Assembly (NCBI GenBank): GCA_964507795.1
Contig: CAZDQV010000084.1
Span: 1-8,919, forward strand
Origin: UMGS973 sp964507795
GTDB taxonomy: Bacteria; Bacillota; Clostridia; Peptostreptococcales; Anaerovoracaceae
DNA: 8,919 nucleotides
Reading direction: 5' to 3'
In this document: piece after piece, positions 1 to 3,971 of the stretch
Position numbering within the stretch: position 1 is the stretch's first letter
Layout of the letters: every line of letters begins with the position of its first letter
The notes under the pieces: generated by a model
The model's input: the letters and a program-made list of their open reading frames with translations, nothing else
Database searches by the model: none
Told to the model about the DNA's origin: nothing
Made by a program: the position numbers and the translations under genes

Positions 1-75
1 ATTACTTGCGTAAATTCGATGGATGTGTCTTATATCCCCATAGCTTAAGCTAGGGGTTTTACGACACATTCGGAT
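1..75. mobile_element. Probable end of an IS200/IS605 (TnpB)-type element
   Basis: The sequence shows a two-tier hairpin. An outer 7-bp stem pairs ATGTGTC (about 24-30) with GACACAT (about 62-68). An inner stem has CCCC and GGGG flanking the perfect palindrome TAGCTTAAGCTA, with one bulged A, and is followed by TTTTAC. Subterminal imperfect hairpins of this CCCC...GGGG kind are typical of the ends of IS200/IS605 elements, where the right-end hairpin is also part of the omega RNA of TnpB. The adjacent minus-strand reading frame (DUF3990-like) loses its family sequence at about position 75, as expected if a mobile element inserted there. The transposase itself lies outside the window, and the orientation (tnpB to the left, on the plus strand) is inference. 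A plain terminator hairpin is the alternative. Confidence 0.45.
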
Positions 76-154
76 AACCAAAGTCGAGAAATCGGTTTTG
101 AACCACCAGTTTGGGTTCGGATACTGTAAGATTACTCCCATGATATAAAATCAT
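59..154 (-). pseudogene. DUF3990-family gene, N-terminal fragment, interrupted
   Basis: An ATG at 154 follows a good ribosome binding site (GGAGG, 7 nt upstream) and opens MILYHGSN, then about 13 residues later QNRFLDFGY. From memory this matches the N-terminus of the DUF3990 family, whose members start with a YHGSN motif and continue LDFG-x-GFY-x-T. DUF3990 proteins are usually well over 100 residues and are thought to resemble ADP-ribosyltransferases; their role is not established. Here the frame breaks right after DFGY and stops after 31 codons at 59-61, inside the hairpin-bearing sequence at the window's left edge. The simplest reading is insertion of a mobile element just after the codons for DFGY. 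The rest of the gene would be on the far side of that element, outside the window. Confidence 0.6.
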
Positions 155-358
155 ACTGCTCCCTCCAATGCTCTGTCGGCAATTGCCTGTTTTTCTTGCA
201 TAATTATCGCTAAAATTATATATAGGCATTGCTCACCTACATCATACACAACACACCTAAATATATCAATGTTTTATTGTGCATTTACCAGATAAAATCA
301 TCCTATGCTCATATTGCTGAAATCCTGCTTCAAAATATATCAATATTTCCTCTGTCAT
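155..358 (-). other. No confident gene; possible remnant 5' of the DUF3990 fragment
   Basis: I see no intact gene between the terminator at 359-399 and the DUF3990 start. One minus-strand frame, open from about 270, ends LAIIMQEKQAIADRALEGAV and stops in an ATGA overlap with the DUF3990 start (151-154). That is the arrangement of a translationally coupled upstream gene. Small DUF3791-type genes often neighbour DUF3990 genes, and this tail faintly recalls them, but there is no start codon with a ribosome binding site and the frame is closed further upstream. A perfect 10-nt palindrome GGCAATTGCC lies at about 179-188, with no evident role. Treat the stretch as probably decayed sequence. Confidence 0.3.
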
Positions 359-399
359 AAAAAATATCGGATCTCTCAAAACTGTGATGCCCGATATTT
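359..399 (-). terminator. Rho-independent terminator of the Cys-rich peptide unit
   Basis: Arms 362-370 and 391-399 (AAATATCGG/CCGATATTT, 9 bp perfect) enclose a 20-nt loop. On the minus strand the hairpin runs straight into six T residues (359-364). The stem is AT-rich and the loop large, so efficiency is uncertain. It lies 46 nt below the stop codon at 445 of the Cys-rich frame, which supports that frame as the true 3' end of the gene. Confidence 0.5.
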
Positions 400-444
400 C
401 TGATTGCAAAAGCTCTAATCTCACTGCCTTACGTTCAATTACGC

Positions 445-749
445 TTAGTAAACTTTGTGCCCCGCCATACAACACAATCCGTAGCTTCCGGGCGTAGGCT
501 CGTCTAAATGCTGCCAGCAGGTTTTGCAGGCGTTCACACCATCTCCACTCAGAACGACACTGCAGTCTTCGGAATGATTCCCGCTTCTTCCTCTGCAAGC
601 TTTGCAAAAATAGTCTTCGCAGACAGAAGTCCTGTTGATGTTACAGTATTCGCTTCTTTAATTTGAACATGGCTCTCTCCAACAACCTTATCTATTTCGT
701 TGTCCGGAATCTCGTTCGTCTGCATATTATTTTTCAGTTTTTTATCCAT
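445..749 (-). pseudogene. Leader-bearing Cys-rich peptide, apparently frameshifted
   Basis: Starting at ATG 749, with AGGAGG 9 nt upstream, the first 31 codons read MDKKLKNNMQTNEIPDNEIDKVVGESHVQIK. The stretch NEIPDNEIDKVVGE resembles the double-glycine leaders of bacteriocins and RiPPs (consensus like ELSD-x-ELD-x-VVGG), but with GE in place of GG. Continuing in that frame gives an unremarkable tail stopping at 549. A frame shifted by -1 is open from 657 to the stop at 445: 70 codons with nine Cys, including C-x4-C-x2-C (SVCEDYFCKAC), NACKTCW and LCCM, which looks coding-like. Loss of one base near 654 (for example GAAAGC becoming GAAGC) would reconcile the two into a peptide of roughly 100 residues. 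A promoter upstream (797-802) and a terminator (359-399) frame exactly this span. I do not recognise the family, and no modification or export genes are visible nearby. A sequencing error rather than true decay is possible. Confidence 0.5.
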
Positions 750-796
750 AACTTTCACCCTCCTCATATATTTCATGTTACAGCTACCGTAAAACC

Positions 797-805
797 ATTA
801 TACCA
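797..805 (-). promoter_or_regulatory. Extended -10 promoter of the Cys-rich peptide gene
   Basis: On the minus strand TGG-TATAAT (803-805 and 797-802) forms a perfect -10 with a TG extension. No consensus -35 stands at 16-18 nt, which extended -10 promoters tolerate. The expected start point lies about 35-45 nt upstream of the ATG at 749. The -10 sits in a 17-nt sequence (796-812) that recurs exactly at 960-976. Confidence 0.5.
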
Positions 806-860
806 TAATAATAACCTCAAGATGGTATGTGTGTTTAATCAGCTCTGTTCTTTCGACCAT

Positions 861-913
861 GCCGTAGATTGCAACCTCGCTTCGCTTCGGGCAATCCTGA
901 CAAAAGACCTGCC
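861..913. repeat. Structured intergenic repeat, degenerate copy 1
   Basis: Plus-strand bases GCCGTAGATT (861-870), then TCGC, then CTTCGGGcAaTCCTGAC and GACCTgCC align with the copy beginning at 1167. The copy is diverged and lacks the clean flanking hairpin seen at 1125-1161. It contains no reading frame with a ribosome binding site. Confidence 0.4.
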
Positions 914-914
914 A

Positions 915-933
915 CTGTTTACTGTGTAAACAG
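915..933. repeat. Perfect 19-nt palindrome, possible operator
   Basis: CTGTTTACTGTGTAAACAG has 8-nt arms (CTGTTTAC/GTAAACAG) around TGT. It lies between the two copies of the promoter-like sequence, about 28 nt below the -10 of the upstream one. The symmetry and length suit a dimeric repressor site. I cannot name the regulator. It has no T-run, so it is not an obvious terminator. Confidence 0.4.
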
Positions 934-960
934 GGATAGGGCTTCTTCGCTGTCAAACAC

Positions 961-990
961 ATTATACCATAATAATCTGAAACAAGTAAT
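961..990 (-). promoter_or_regulatory. Second copy of the extended -10 promoter sequence
   Basis: TGG-TATAAT at 961-969 lies in the second exact copy (960-976) of CATTATACCATAATAAT, given as plus-strand bases. A weak -35 (TTACTT, about 984-989) is 17 nt upstream. It points toward low coordinates, so it would transcribe the palindrome at 915-933 and the repeat at 861-913 before reaching the first promoter copy. It may make a longer leader for the peptide gene or a separate small RNA; neither is shown. Confidence 0.35.
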
Positions 991-991
991 T

Positions 992-1041
992 CTTTTCGCC
1001 GCAGCTTTTTTACTATCGCACTCTTGGGAAGTGCTTGAACC
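992..1041. repeat. Structured intergenic repeat, copy 2
   Basis: This copy shares the exact 10-mer CTTTTCGCCG (992-1001) and the exact 13-mer GCACTCTTGGGAA (1018-1030) with the copy at 1161-1214, in the same order. Here the second block extends into a small hairpin, GCACT...AGTGC (1018-1034). The following 80 nt (1042-1120) holds two further small hairpins: GTATG/CATAC near 1070, and ACAGC-TTCA-GCTGT at 1090-1103. Confidence 0.45.
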
Positions 1042-1124
1042 CCTAACTTGGCGAAGTATAAGCCTTAGTATGTGTCATACGCAAATCGCACAGCTTCAGC
1101 TGTATTGCAATTTACCGTTAGTTT

Positions 1125-1161
1125 GACCTACCGCAGTTCGCTTTGCTCACTGGGTTAGGTC
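1125..1161. repeat. GACCTA...TAGGTC hairpin element b
   Basis: The outer arms GACCTA/TAGGTC are perfect and continue with CC/GG, CAGT/ACTG and GC/GC pairs around a TTT loop, giving a long imperfect hairpin of 37 nt. The same outer arms with a different interior recur at 1219-1256, both preceded by GTTT. Compensating interiors with conserved ends suggest a folded DNA or RNA element rather than coding sequence. Confidence 0.5.
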
Positions 1162-1214
1162 TTTTCGCCGTAGATTTCTGCCAATCGCGCTGTGCACTCT
1201 TGGGAATTCCTGAC
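1161..1214. repeat. Structured intergenic repeat, copy 3
   Basis: The best-preserved copy. It runs from CTTTTCGCCGTAGATTT through GCACTCTTGGGAATTCCTGAC and sits exactly between the two GACCTA...TAGGTC hairpins. It matches copy 1 in GCCGTAGATT and TCCTGAC, and copy 2 in the 10-mer and the 13-mer. No plausible gene overlaps it. Confidence 0.45.
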
Positions 1215-1218
1215 GTTT

Positions 1219-1256
1219 GACCTACCAACCATTTGCCTTGCAAATGGGGTTAGGTC
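1219..1256. repeat. GACCTA...TAGGTC hairpin element a
   Basis: The outer arms GACCTAcC/GgTTAGGTC enclose a perfect inner stem CCATTTGC/GCAAATGG with a CTT loop. It ends 3 nt before the T-tail of the carD terminator, so a read-through transcript from carD would include it. It is a second member of the hairpin family seen at 1125-1161. Confidence 0.5.
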
Positions 1257-1258
1257 AT

Positions 1259-1286
1259 AAAAAAAGAAGTCCTACCCGGACTTCTT
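1259..1286 (-). terminator. carD terminator with the stop codon in its loop
   Basis: Arms 1264-1272 and 1278-1286 (9 bp perfect, core GAAGTCC/GGACTTC) enclose a 5-nt loop, followed on the minus strand by seven T residues (1259-1265). The TAG stop of carD (1272-1274) lies across the loop and the first base of the descending arm, so the last codons, encoding MKKSG, form the ascending arm. The descending arm and tail closely match the hairpin at 1808-1833. Confidence 0.85.
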
Positions 1287-1787
1287 CATGTTTACTCTGT
1301 TTTCAATGTAATTTGGTACTTCGCTGCGTGGGATATCAAGTGCTGCTGCAAGTTCGCCAAACATAAGCTCTTCTGCTTCTTTCATAAACCGCTCATCAAC
1401 AACACCCAGTTTCTTTTTGCGTGCTTCTGCTTCACGTTTTTTTTGATGTATTGACATAGCCATCTCAATTATATTCATACAGTCATGACTGTCCATAACC
1501 TCTTTGTAGTGTTCTTTGAGCTGGTTGAGATTATGGCTGTAGTATGCAGATGCGTCTATATGAGGGATTTCATCTATGATTTCCTCCGCACGTTTTTTGG
1601 ATATCACAGGGCGCATATATATCTTGTCGCTGTCTACAGGAATAGATATTTTGCATTCCTTGTAAAGCGGCTTGAGTATATAGTATAACTGACCTTTGGT
1701 ATCGCTGAGCGATTTAAGTGTAGTAATCTCCTTGACCTCGCATACTCCGGTTCTTCCATAAAAAATCAATTCCCCAACACTGTACAA
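1272..1787 (-). CDS. CarD-family transcriptional regulator
   Basis: A 171-residue protein. The N-terminal 60 or so residues (YSVGELIFYGRTGVCEVKEI, then LYYILKPLYKECKISIPVDS) form the CarD/CdnL/TRCF RNA-polymerase-interacting Tudor-like domain. The rest is a charged helical region, as in CarD/CdnL proteins, which bind the RNA polymerase beta subunit and stabilise open complexes at promoters. Length fits the family (about 160-170). I place the start at TTG 1787: it has a strong site, AGAGGTGAT, just upstream and begins directly with the conserved xYSVGE. A longer frame from 1850 would translate through the hairpin at 1808-1833 and adds residues foreign to the family. It is transcribed alone, with a promoter at 1865-1894, a hairpin in its leader, and a terminator overlapping its stop. 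The exact target genes cannot be told from sequence. Confidence 0.88.
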   Translation of the reverse strand: MYSVGELIFYGRTGVCEVKEITTLKSLSDTKGQLYYILKPLYKECKISIPVDSDKIYMRPVISKKRAEEIIDEIPHIDASAYYSHNLNQLKEHYKEVMDSHDCMNIIEMAMSIHQKKREAEARKKKLGVVDERFMKEAEELMFGELAAALDIPRSEVPNYIENRVNMKKSG

Positions 1788-1807
1788 GTTATCACCTCTT
1801 ATTGCAT

Positions 1808-1833
1808 AAAAAGAAGTCCTGACAACAGGACTT
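1808..1833 (-). terminator. folT terminator or carD leader attenuator
   Basis: An 8-bp perfect stem AAGTCCTG/CAGGACTT (1814-1821 with 1826-1833) has a TTGT loop on the minus strand and a CTTTTT tail. It lies 67 nt below the folT stop and would end folT transcripts. However, the carD promoter at 1865-1894 lies upstream of it, so the same hairpin falls in the carD leader, about 20 nt before the TTG start, and could attenuate carD. Confidence 0.75.
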
Positions 1834-1864
1834 ACGTTTAAAAAAACCACTCGTTGTTAAAGAT

Positions 1865-1894
1865 ATTATAGCACACTTTGCGAAAAAAATCCAA
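1865..1894 (-). promoter_or_regulatory. carD promoter
   Basis: TTGGAT (1889-1894), an 18-nt spacer, and TATAAT (1865-1870) with a TGC extension (1871-1873). The expected start is near 1858, giving a leader of about 70 nt. The -35 begins only 5 nt after the folT stop codon. Confidence 0.7.
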
Positions 1895-1899
1895 TAAAT

Positions 1900-2427
1900 T
1901 TACAATGCAAATTTTAATCTGTCTACGATAAGTCTGTAAACAAGCGGTATGCATATAATCTGAGCTATAAGCATTGCAATGCAATTTGGCAGTCTCAAAA
2001 GCACATATGCCAAATACGTGCCGTCTGCACCGTACATAGGCCACAGGCACAATGTTGTAAGAAACAGCTTAATCAGGAATACAATCACTGACGCAATAAT
2101 TGCCCACATAATCAAAGCTTTGCCTGTAAGATTTCTTTTGTGAAAAACAAATCCATAGGCCACACCTATAAGTATCAGAGTAGCAGTTATTCCGGGATTA
2201 TACGGGCCGAAAGGAACAAGTATACTTCCTATCGTATCTGCAAGCCCGTATGCCATGCCTGACCATACAGGTCCGTAAAGCAATGCAACGATAAATATTG
2301 CAACAAAATCCGCACTCAGATGATAGACGGGCGTTGCCGGCACAATCCTATTTAATACAAGGCAAAGGGCAGTCATCAAAGCTGTAACCACAAGCCTTGC
2401 TGTACTGCTGTTCATAGTCTGATGCAT
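1900..2427 (-). CDS. folT: Folate ECF transporter S component FolT
   Basis: A 175-residue, very hydrophobic protein with about five to six membrane segments (roughly residues 11-30, 38-56, 60-70, 80-96, 106-128, 140-166). This is the size and layout of S components of energy-coupling factor transporters, which bind the vitamin and dock to a shared EcfA/A'/T module encoded elsewhere. The motif FGPYNPGITATLILIGVAYG (73-92) matches the FolT pattern. The assignment is reinforced by the tetrahydrofolate riboswitch directly upstream, which typically controls folate uptake and one-carbon genes. I chose ATG 2427, which has AGGAGG (2435-2440) at 7-nt spacing. A GTG six codons earlier overlaps that site and has none of its own. 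It is monocistronic or an extension of the pyr operon transcript. Confidence 0.9.
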   Translation of the reverse strand: MHQTMNSSTARLVVTALMTALCLVLNRIVPATPVYHLSADFVAIFIVALLYGPVWSGMAYGLADTIGSILVPFGPYNPGITATLILIGVAYGFVFHKRNLTGKALIMWAIIASVIVFLIKLFLTTLCLWPMYGADGTYLAYVLLRLPNCIAMLIAQIICIPLVYRLIVDRLKFAL

Positions 2428-2428
2428 T

Positions 2429-2474
2429 AAAAAACCTCCTTTCACTTCAGTAACTACACTAAAGTGAAAAGAGG
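2429..2474 (-). terminator. Riboswitch expression platform: terminator that buries the folT RBS
   Basis: Arms 2435-2447 and 2462-2474 form a 13-bp stem (one G-U pair) followed by six T residues (2429-2434). The descending arm ends in GGAGG, so the hairpin both terminates transcription and hides the ribosome binding site of folT. A TGTAGT in the loop region (2453-2458) can pair with ACTACA at the 3' edge of the aptamer P1 (2491-2496), a plausible antiterminator contact that ligand binding would remove. Confidence 0.85.
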
Positions 2475-2493
2475 CTGTCTCCTACCTTAATGT

Positions 2494-2583
2494 AGTAGTG
2501 GATGCAATATTGCACCGCGGTTCTCCTTCGTTTATGGACAACATCCCATTCCATAACACTTAACGCGCAATATTTACTCTACT
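2494..2583 (-). promoter_or_regulatory. Tetrahydrofolate riboswitch, class I
   Basis: On the minus strand the conserved blocks of the THF-I (folT) aptamer occur in order: GCGCGTTAAGTG, AATGGGATGTTGTCC, ACGAAG, ACCGCGGTGCAAT and TTGCATCC. The stems can be drawn directly: P1 AGTAG/CTACT (2579-2583 with 2494-2498), P2 ATATTGC/GCAATAT, and P3 TTATGGA/TCCATAA. These match, block for block, the known folT aptamers. Binding of reduced folates should stabilise P1 and allow the terminator at 2429-2474, turning folT off when folate is plentiful. The aptamer begins about 10 nt after the -10 of its own promoter. Confidence 0.96.
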
Positions 2584-2591
2584 TGAGAACA

Positions 2592-2620
2592 ATAATATCA
2601 CAGCTTCCCACCTTGTTCAA
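2592..2620 (-). promoter_or_regulatory. folT promoter upstream of the THF riboswitch
   Basis: TTGAAC (2615-2620), a spacer of exactly 17 nt, and TATTAT (2592-2597) with a TGA extension (2598-2600). The start point falls just before the first base of aptamer P1. The promoter lies wholly in the 41 nt between the pyrI stop and the riboswitch. Confidence 0.75.
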
Positions 2621-2624
2621 GTCC

Positions 2625-3041
2625 TCATTTATGCTCCGCATCGCAATACACACACCTGTATATCCGTTTTTCAGCATCAACCAGCTTGAAACTGTGTACA
2701 AGTTCCTGCTCCGTACTTGTTATACATCTTGGGTTTTTGCAAAACAGTACATTGTCCAATTTCTTTGGCAATGACAAATGTTTTTTGCTGACAAGCTCAT
2801 TATCTTTTACAATATTGACCGTTATCCCGGGATCAATATAACCGATTATATCAAGATTCAAATCTATCATTTCATCTATTTTAATCATATCCTTTGTCCC
2901 GTATTTTCTGCTTGAAACATTCTGAAGCACCGCAACACTGCATGACATCTTGTCCAGTTCAAGCAGCCTGTATATTTCCATACTTCTTCCCGCCGCTATA
3001 TGGTCAAGTACAATTCCGTCTCTTACTCCGTCCACATTCAT
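2625..3041 (-). CDS. pyrI: Aspartate carbamoyltransferase regulatory chain PyrI
   Basis: A 138-residue zinc-binding subunit that associates with catalytic PyrB trimers and transmits allosteric control by nucleotides. The N-terminal nucleotide-binding domain (GIVLDHIAAGRSMEIYRLL, residues 9-27) is clear. The C-terminal zinc site is complete: C101-x4-C106 and C130-x2-C133. Length is slightly short of the E. coli protein (about 153) but usual for Clostridia-type PyrI. The ATG at 3041 has AAGGAG at 7-nt spacing and overlaps the pyrB stop in an ATGA, so the two subunits are probably translationally coupled. It is the last gene of the pyr operon. Confidence 0.95.
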   Translation of the reverse strand: MNVDGVRDGIVLDHIAAGRSMEIYRLLELDKMSCSVAVLQNVSSRKYGTKDMIKIDEMIDLNLDIIGYIDPGITVNIVKDNELVSKKHLSLPKKLDNVLFCKNPRCITSTEQELVHSFKLVDAEKRIYRCVYCDAEHK

Positions 3042-3964
3042 CTTTTTTCTCCTTTCCTGATGCCAAGAAGTTCAAGTATAAGTGCCATCCGTATATATTT
3101 GCCGCAAAGTACCTGCCTGAAATATGCTGCTCTCGAATCGCTGTCAACTTCTGTTGCAATCTCATTTACCCTCGGCAGCGGATGAAGAATTGACATATCC
3201 TCTTTTGCCTCTTCAAGTTTTTTCATGTTCAGTATATACGTATCCTTAAGTCTGATATAGTCTTCTTCATTAAAAAAACGTTCTCTCTGAACTCTTGTCA
3301 TATACAGTATATCCAGAGTTGATATCACACTTTCCATGTTTTCTGTCTCTACATATTCTATCTGCTTCTGCTTCAGCATATCGGTGATATATCCGGGCAC
3401 CCGCAGTTCTTCGGGTGCAATCAGAACAAATTTAATACCGCTGTATCTTGACATCGCTTCAATAAGGGAGTGTACGGTTCTACCAAACTTCAAATCTCCG
3501 CATATCCCCACAGTCATATCTGATAGCCTGCCTTTTTCTCTCCATATCGTAAGCAGATCCGTAAGTGTCTGTGTGGGATGAAAATGCCCTCCATCACCCG
3601 CATTTATAAGGGGGACTTCACAGCTTGAAGCCGCTGCAACAGGTGCTCCTTCTTTGGGGTGTCTCATTGCAATTATGTCTGCATAGCAGCTTACTGTTCT
3701 GACAGTATCTCTGACACTTTCTCCCTTGGCTGCTGATGAGGATGCCGCCTCCGAAAATCCAAGCACGCTTCCTCCAAGCTCAAGCATGGCAGCTTCAAAA
3801 GAAAGCCTTGTTCTGGTGCTCGGCTCAAAGAAAAGTGTTGCGAGTTTTTTGTTTCTGCAAACATCTTTATATTCACCCGGATTTTCAATTATATCCTCTG
3901 CTGTTTTTATCAGCTTATTTATTTCATCAACAGACAAATCCGTTATATTGATCAGATTTCTCAC
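3038..3964 (-). CDS. pyrB: Aspartate carbamoyltransferase catalytic chain PyrB
   Basis: A 308-residue enzyme joining carbamoyl phosphate and aspartate to N-carbamoyl-L-aspartate, the first committed step of UMP synthesis. Visible motifs: FFEPSTRTRLSFE (45-57), which binds carbamoyl phosphate; SSSAAKGES with the active-site Lys80; NAGDGGHFHPTQ with His129 and Gln132; and HPLPRVNEI near residue 263. The aspartate-binding RVQRERF segment is also present. The start is GTG at 3964, preceded by GGAGG at 10-nt spacing; no ATG fits better. It begins 7 nt after the pyrE stop, the only non-overlapping junction of the operon, with its ribosome binding site inside the end of pyrE. With the overlapping pyrI it should form an E. 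coli-like regulated holoenzyme. Confidence 0.97.
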   Translation of the reverse strand: MRNLINITDLSVDEINKLIKTAEDIIENPGEYKDVCRNKKLATLFFEPSTRTRLSFEAAMLELGGSVLGFSEAASSSAAKGESVRDTVRTVSCYADIIAMRHPKEGAPVAAASSCEVPLINAGDGGHFHPTQTLTDLLTIWREKGRLSDMTVGICGDLKFGRTVHSLIEAMSRYSGIKFVLIAPEELRVPGYITDMLKQKQIEYVETENMESVISTLDILYMTRVQRERFFNEEDYIRLKDTYILNMKKLEEAKEDMSILHPLPRVNEIATEVDSDSRAAYFRQVLCGKYIRMALILELLGIRKGEKR

Positions 3965-3971
3965 TTCTATA

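Noticed and set aside
69..123. Direct repeat TTCGGATA at 69-76 and 116-123 as a target-site duplication
   Set aside because: Both copies lie on the same side of the presumed junction or straddle it only partly, and IS200/IS605 elements do not make target duplications; probably coincidence.
266..607. A 113-codon open frame on the minus strand
   Set aside because: It starts without a usable ribosome binding site, overlaps both frames of the Cys-rich peptide, runs through the terminator hairpin at 359-399, and has an arginine-rich composition unlike a folded protein. I judge it a shadow frame.
663..1126. Two plus-strand open frames of 85-88 codons in the repeat region
   Set aside because: They lack ribosome binding sites, overlap inverted and direct repeats, and have no recognisable domain.
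780..1260. CRISPR array
   Set aside because: The repeats differ in length and sequence, spacing is irregular (about 130-170 nt), and the interiors are themselves paired; this is not a repeat-spacer pattern.
1788..1850. Longer N-terminus of the CarD protein starting at 1850
   Set aside because: These codons span a perfect terminator hairpin and lack similarity to CarD proteins, while TTG 1787 has a strong ribosome binding site and starts at the conserved domain.
2428..2445. GTG start for folT at 2445
   Set aside because: The extra codons are the ribosome binding site and spacer of the ATG at 2427; no site precedes the GTG.
2490..2520. T-box leader, because ACCGCGG resembles the T-box sequence
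   Set aside because: The surrounding blocks (GCGCGTTAAGTG, GGGATGTTGTCC, TTGCATCC) match the tetrahydrofolate aptamer in order and pairing, and no specifier stem is present.
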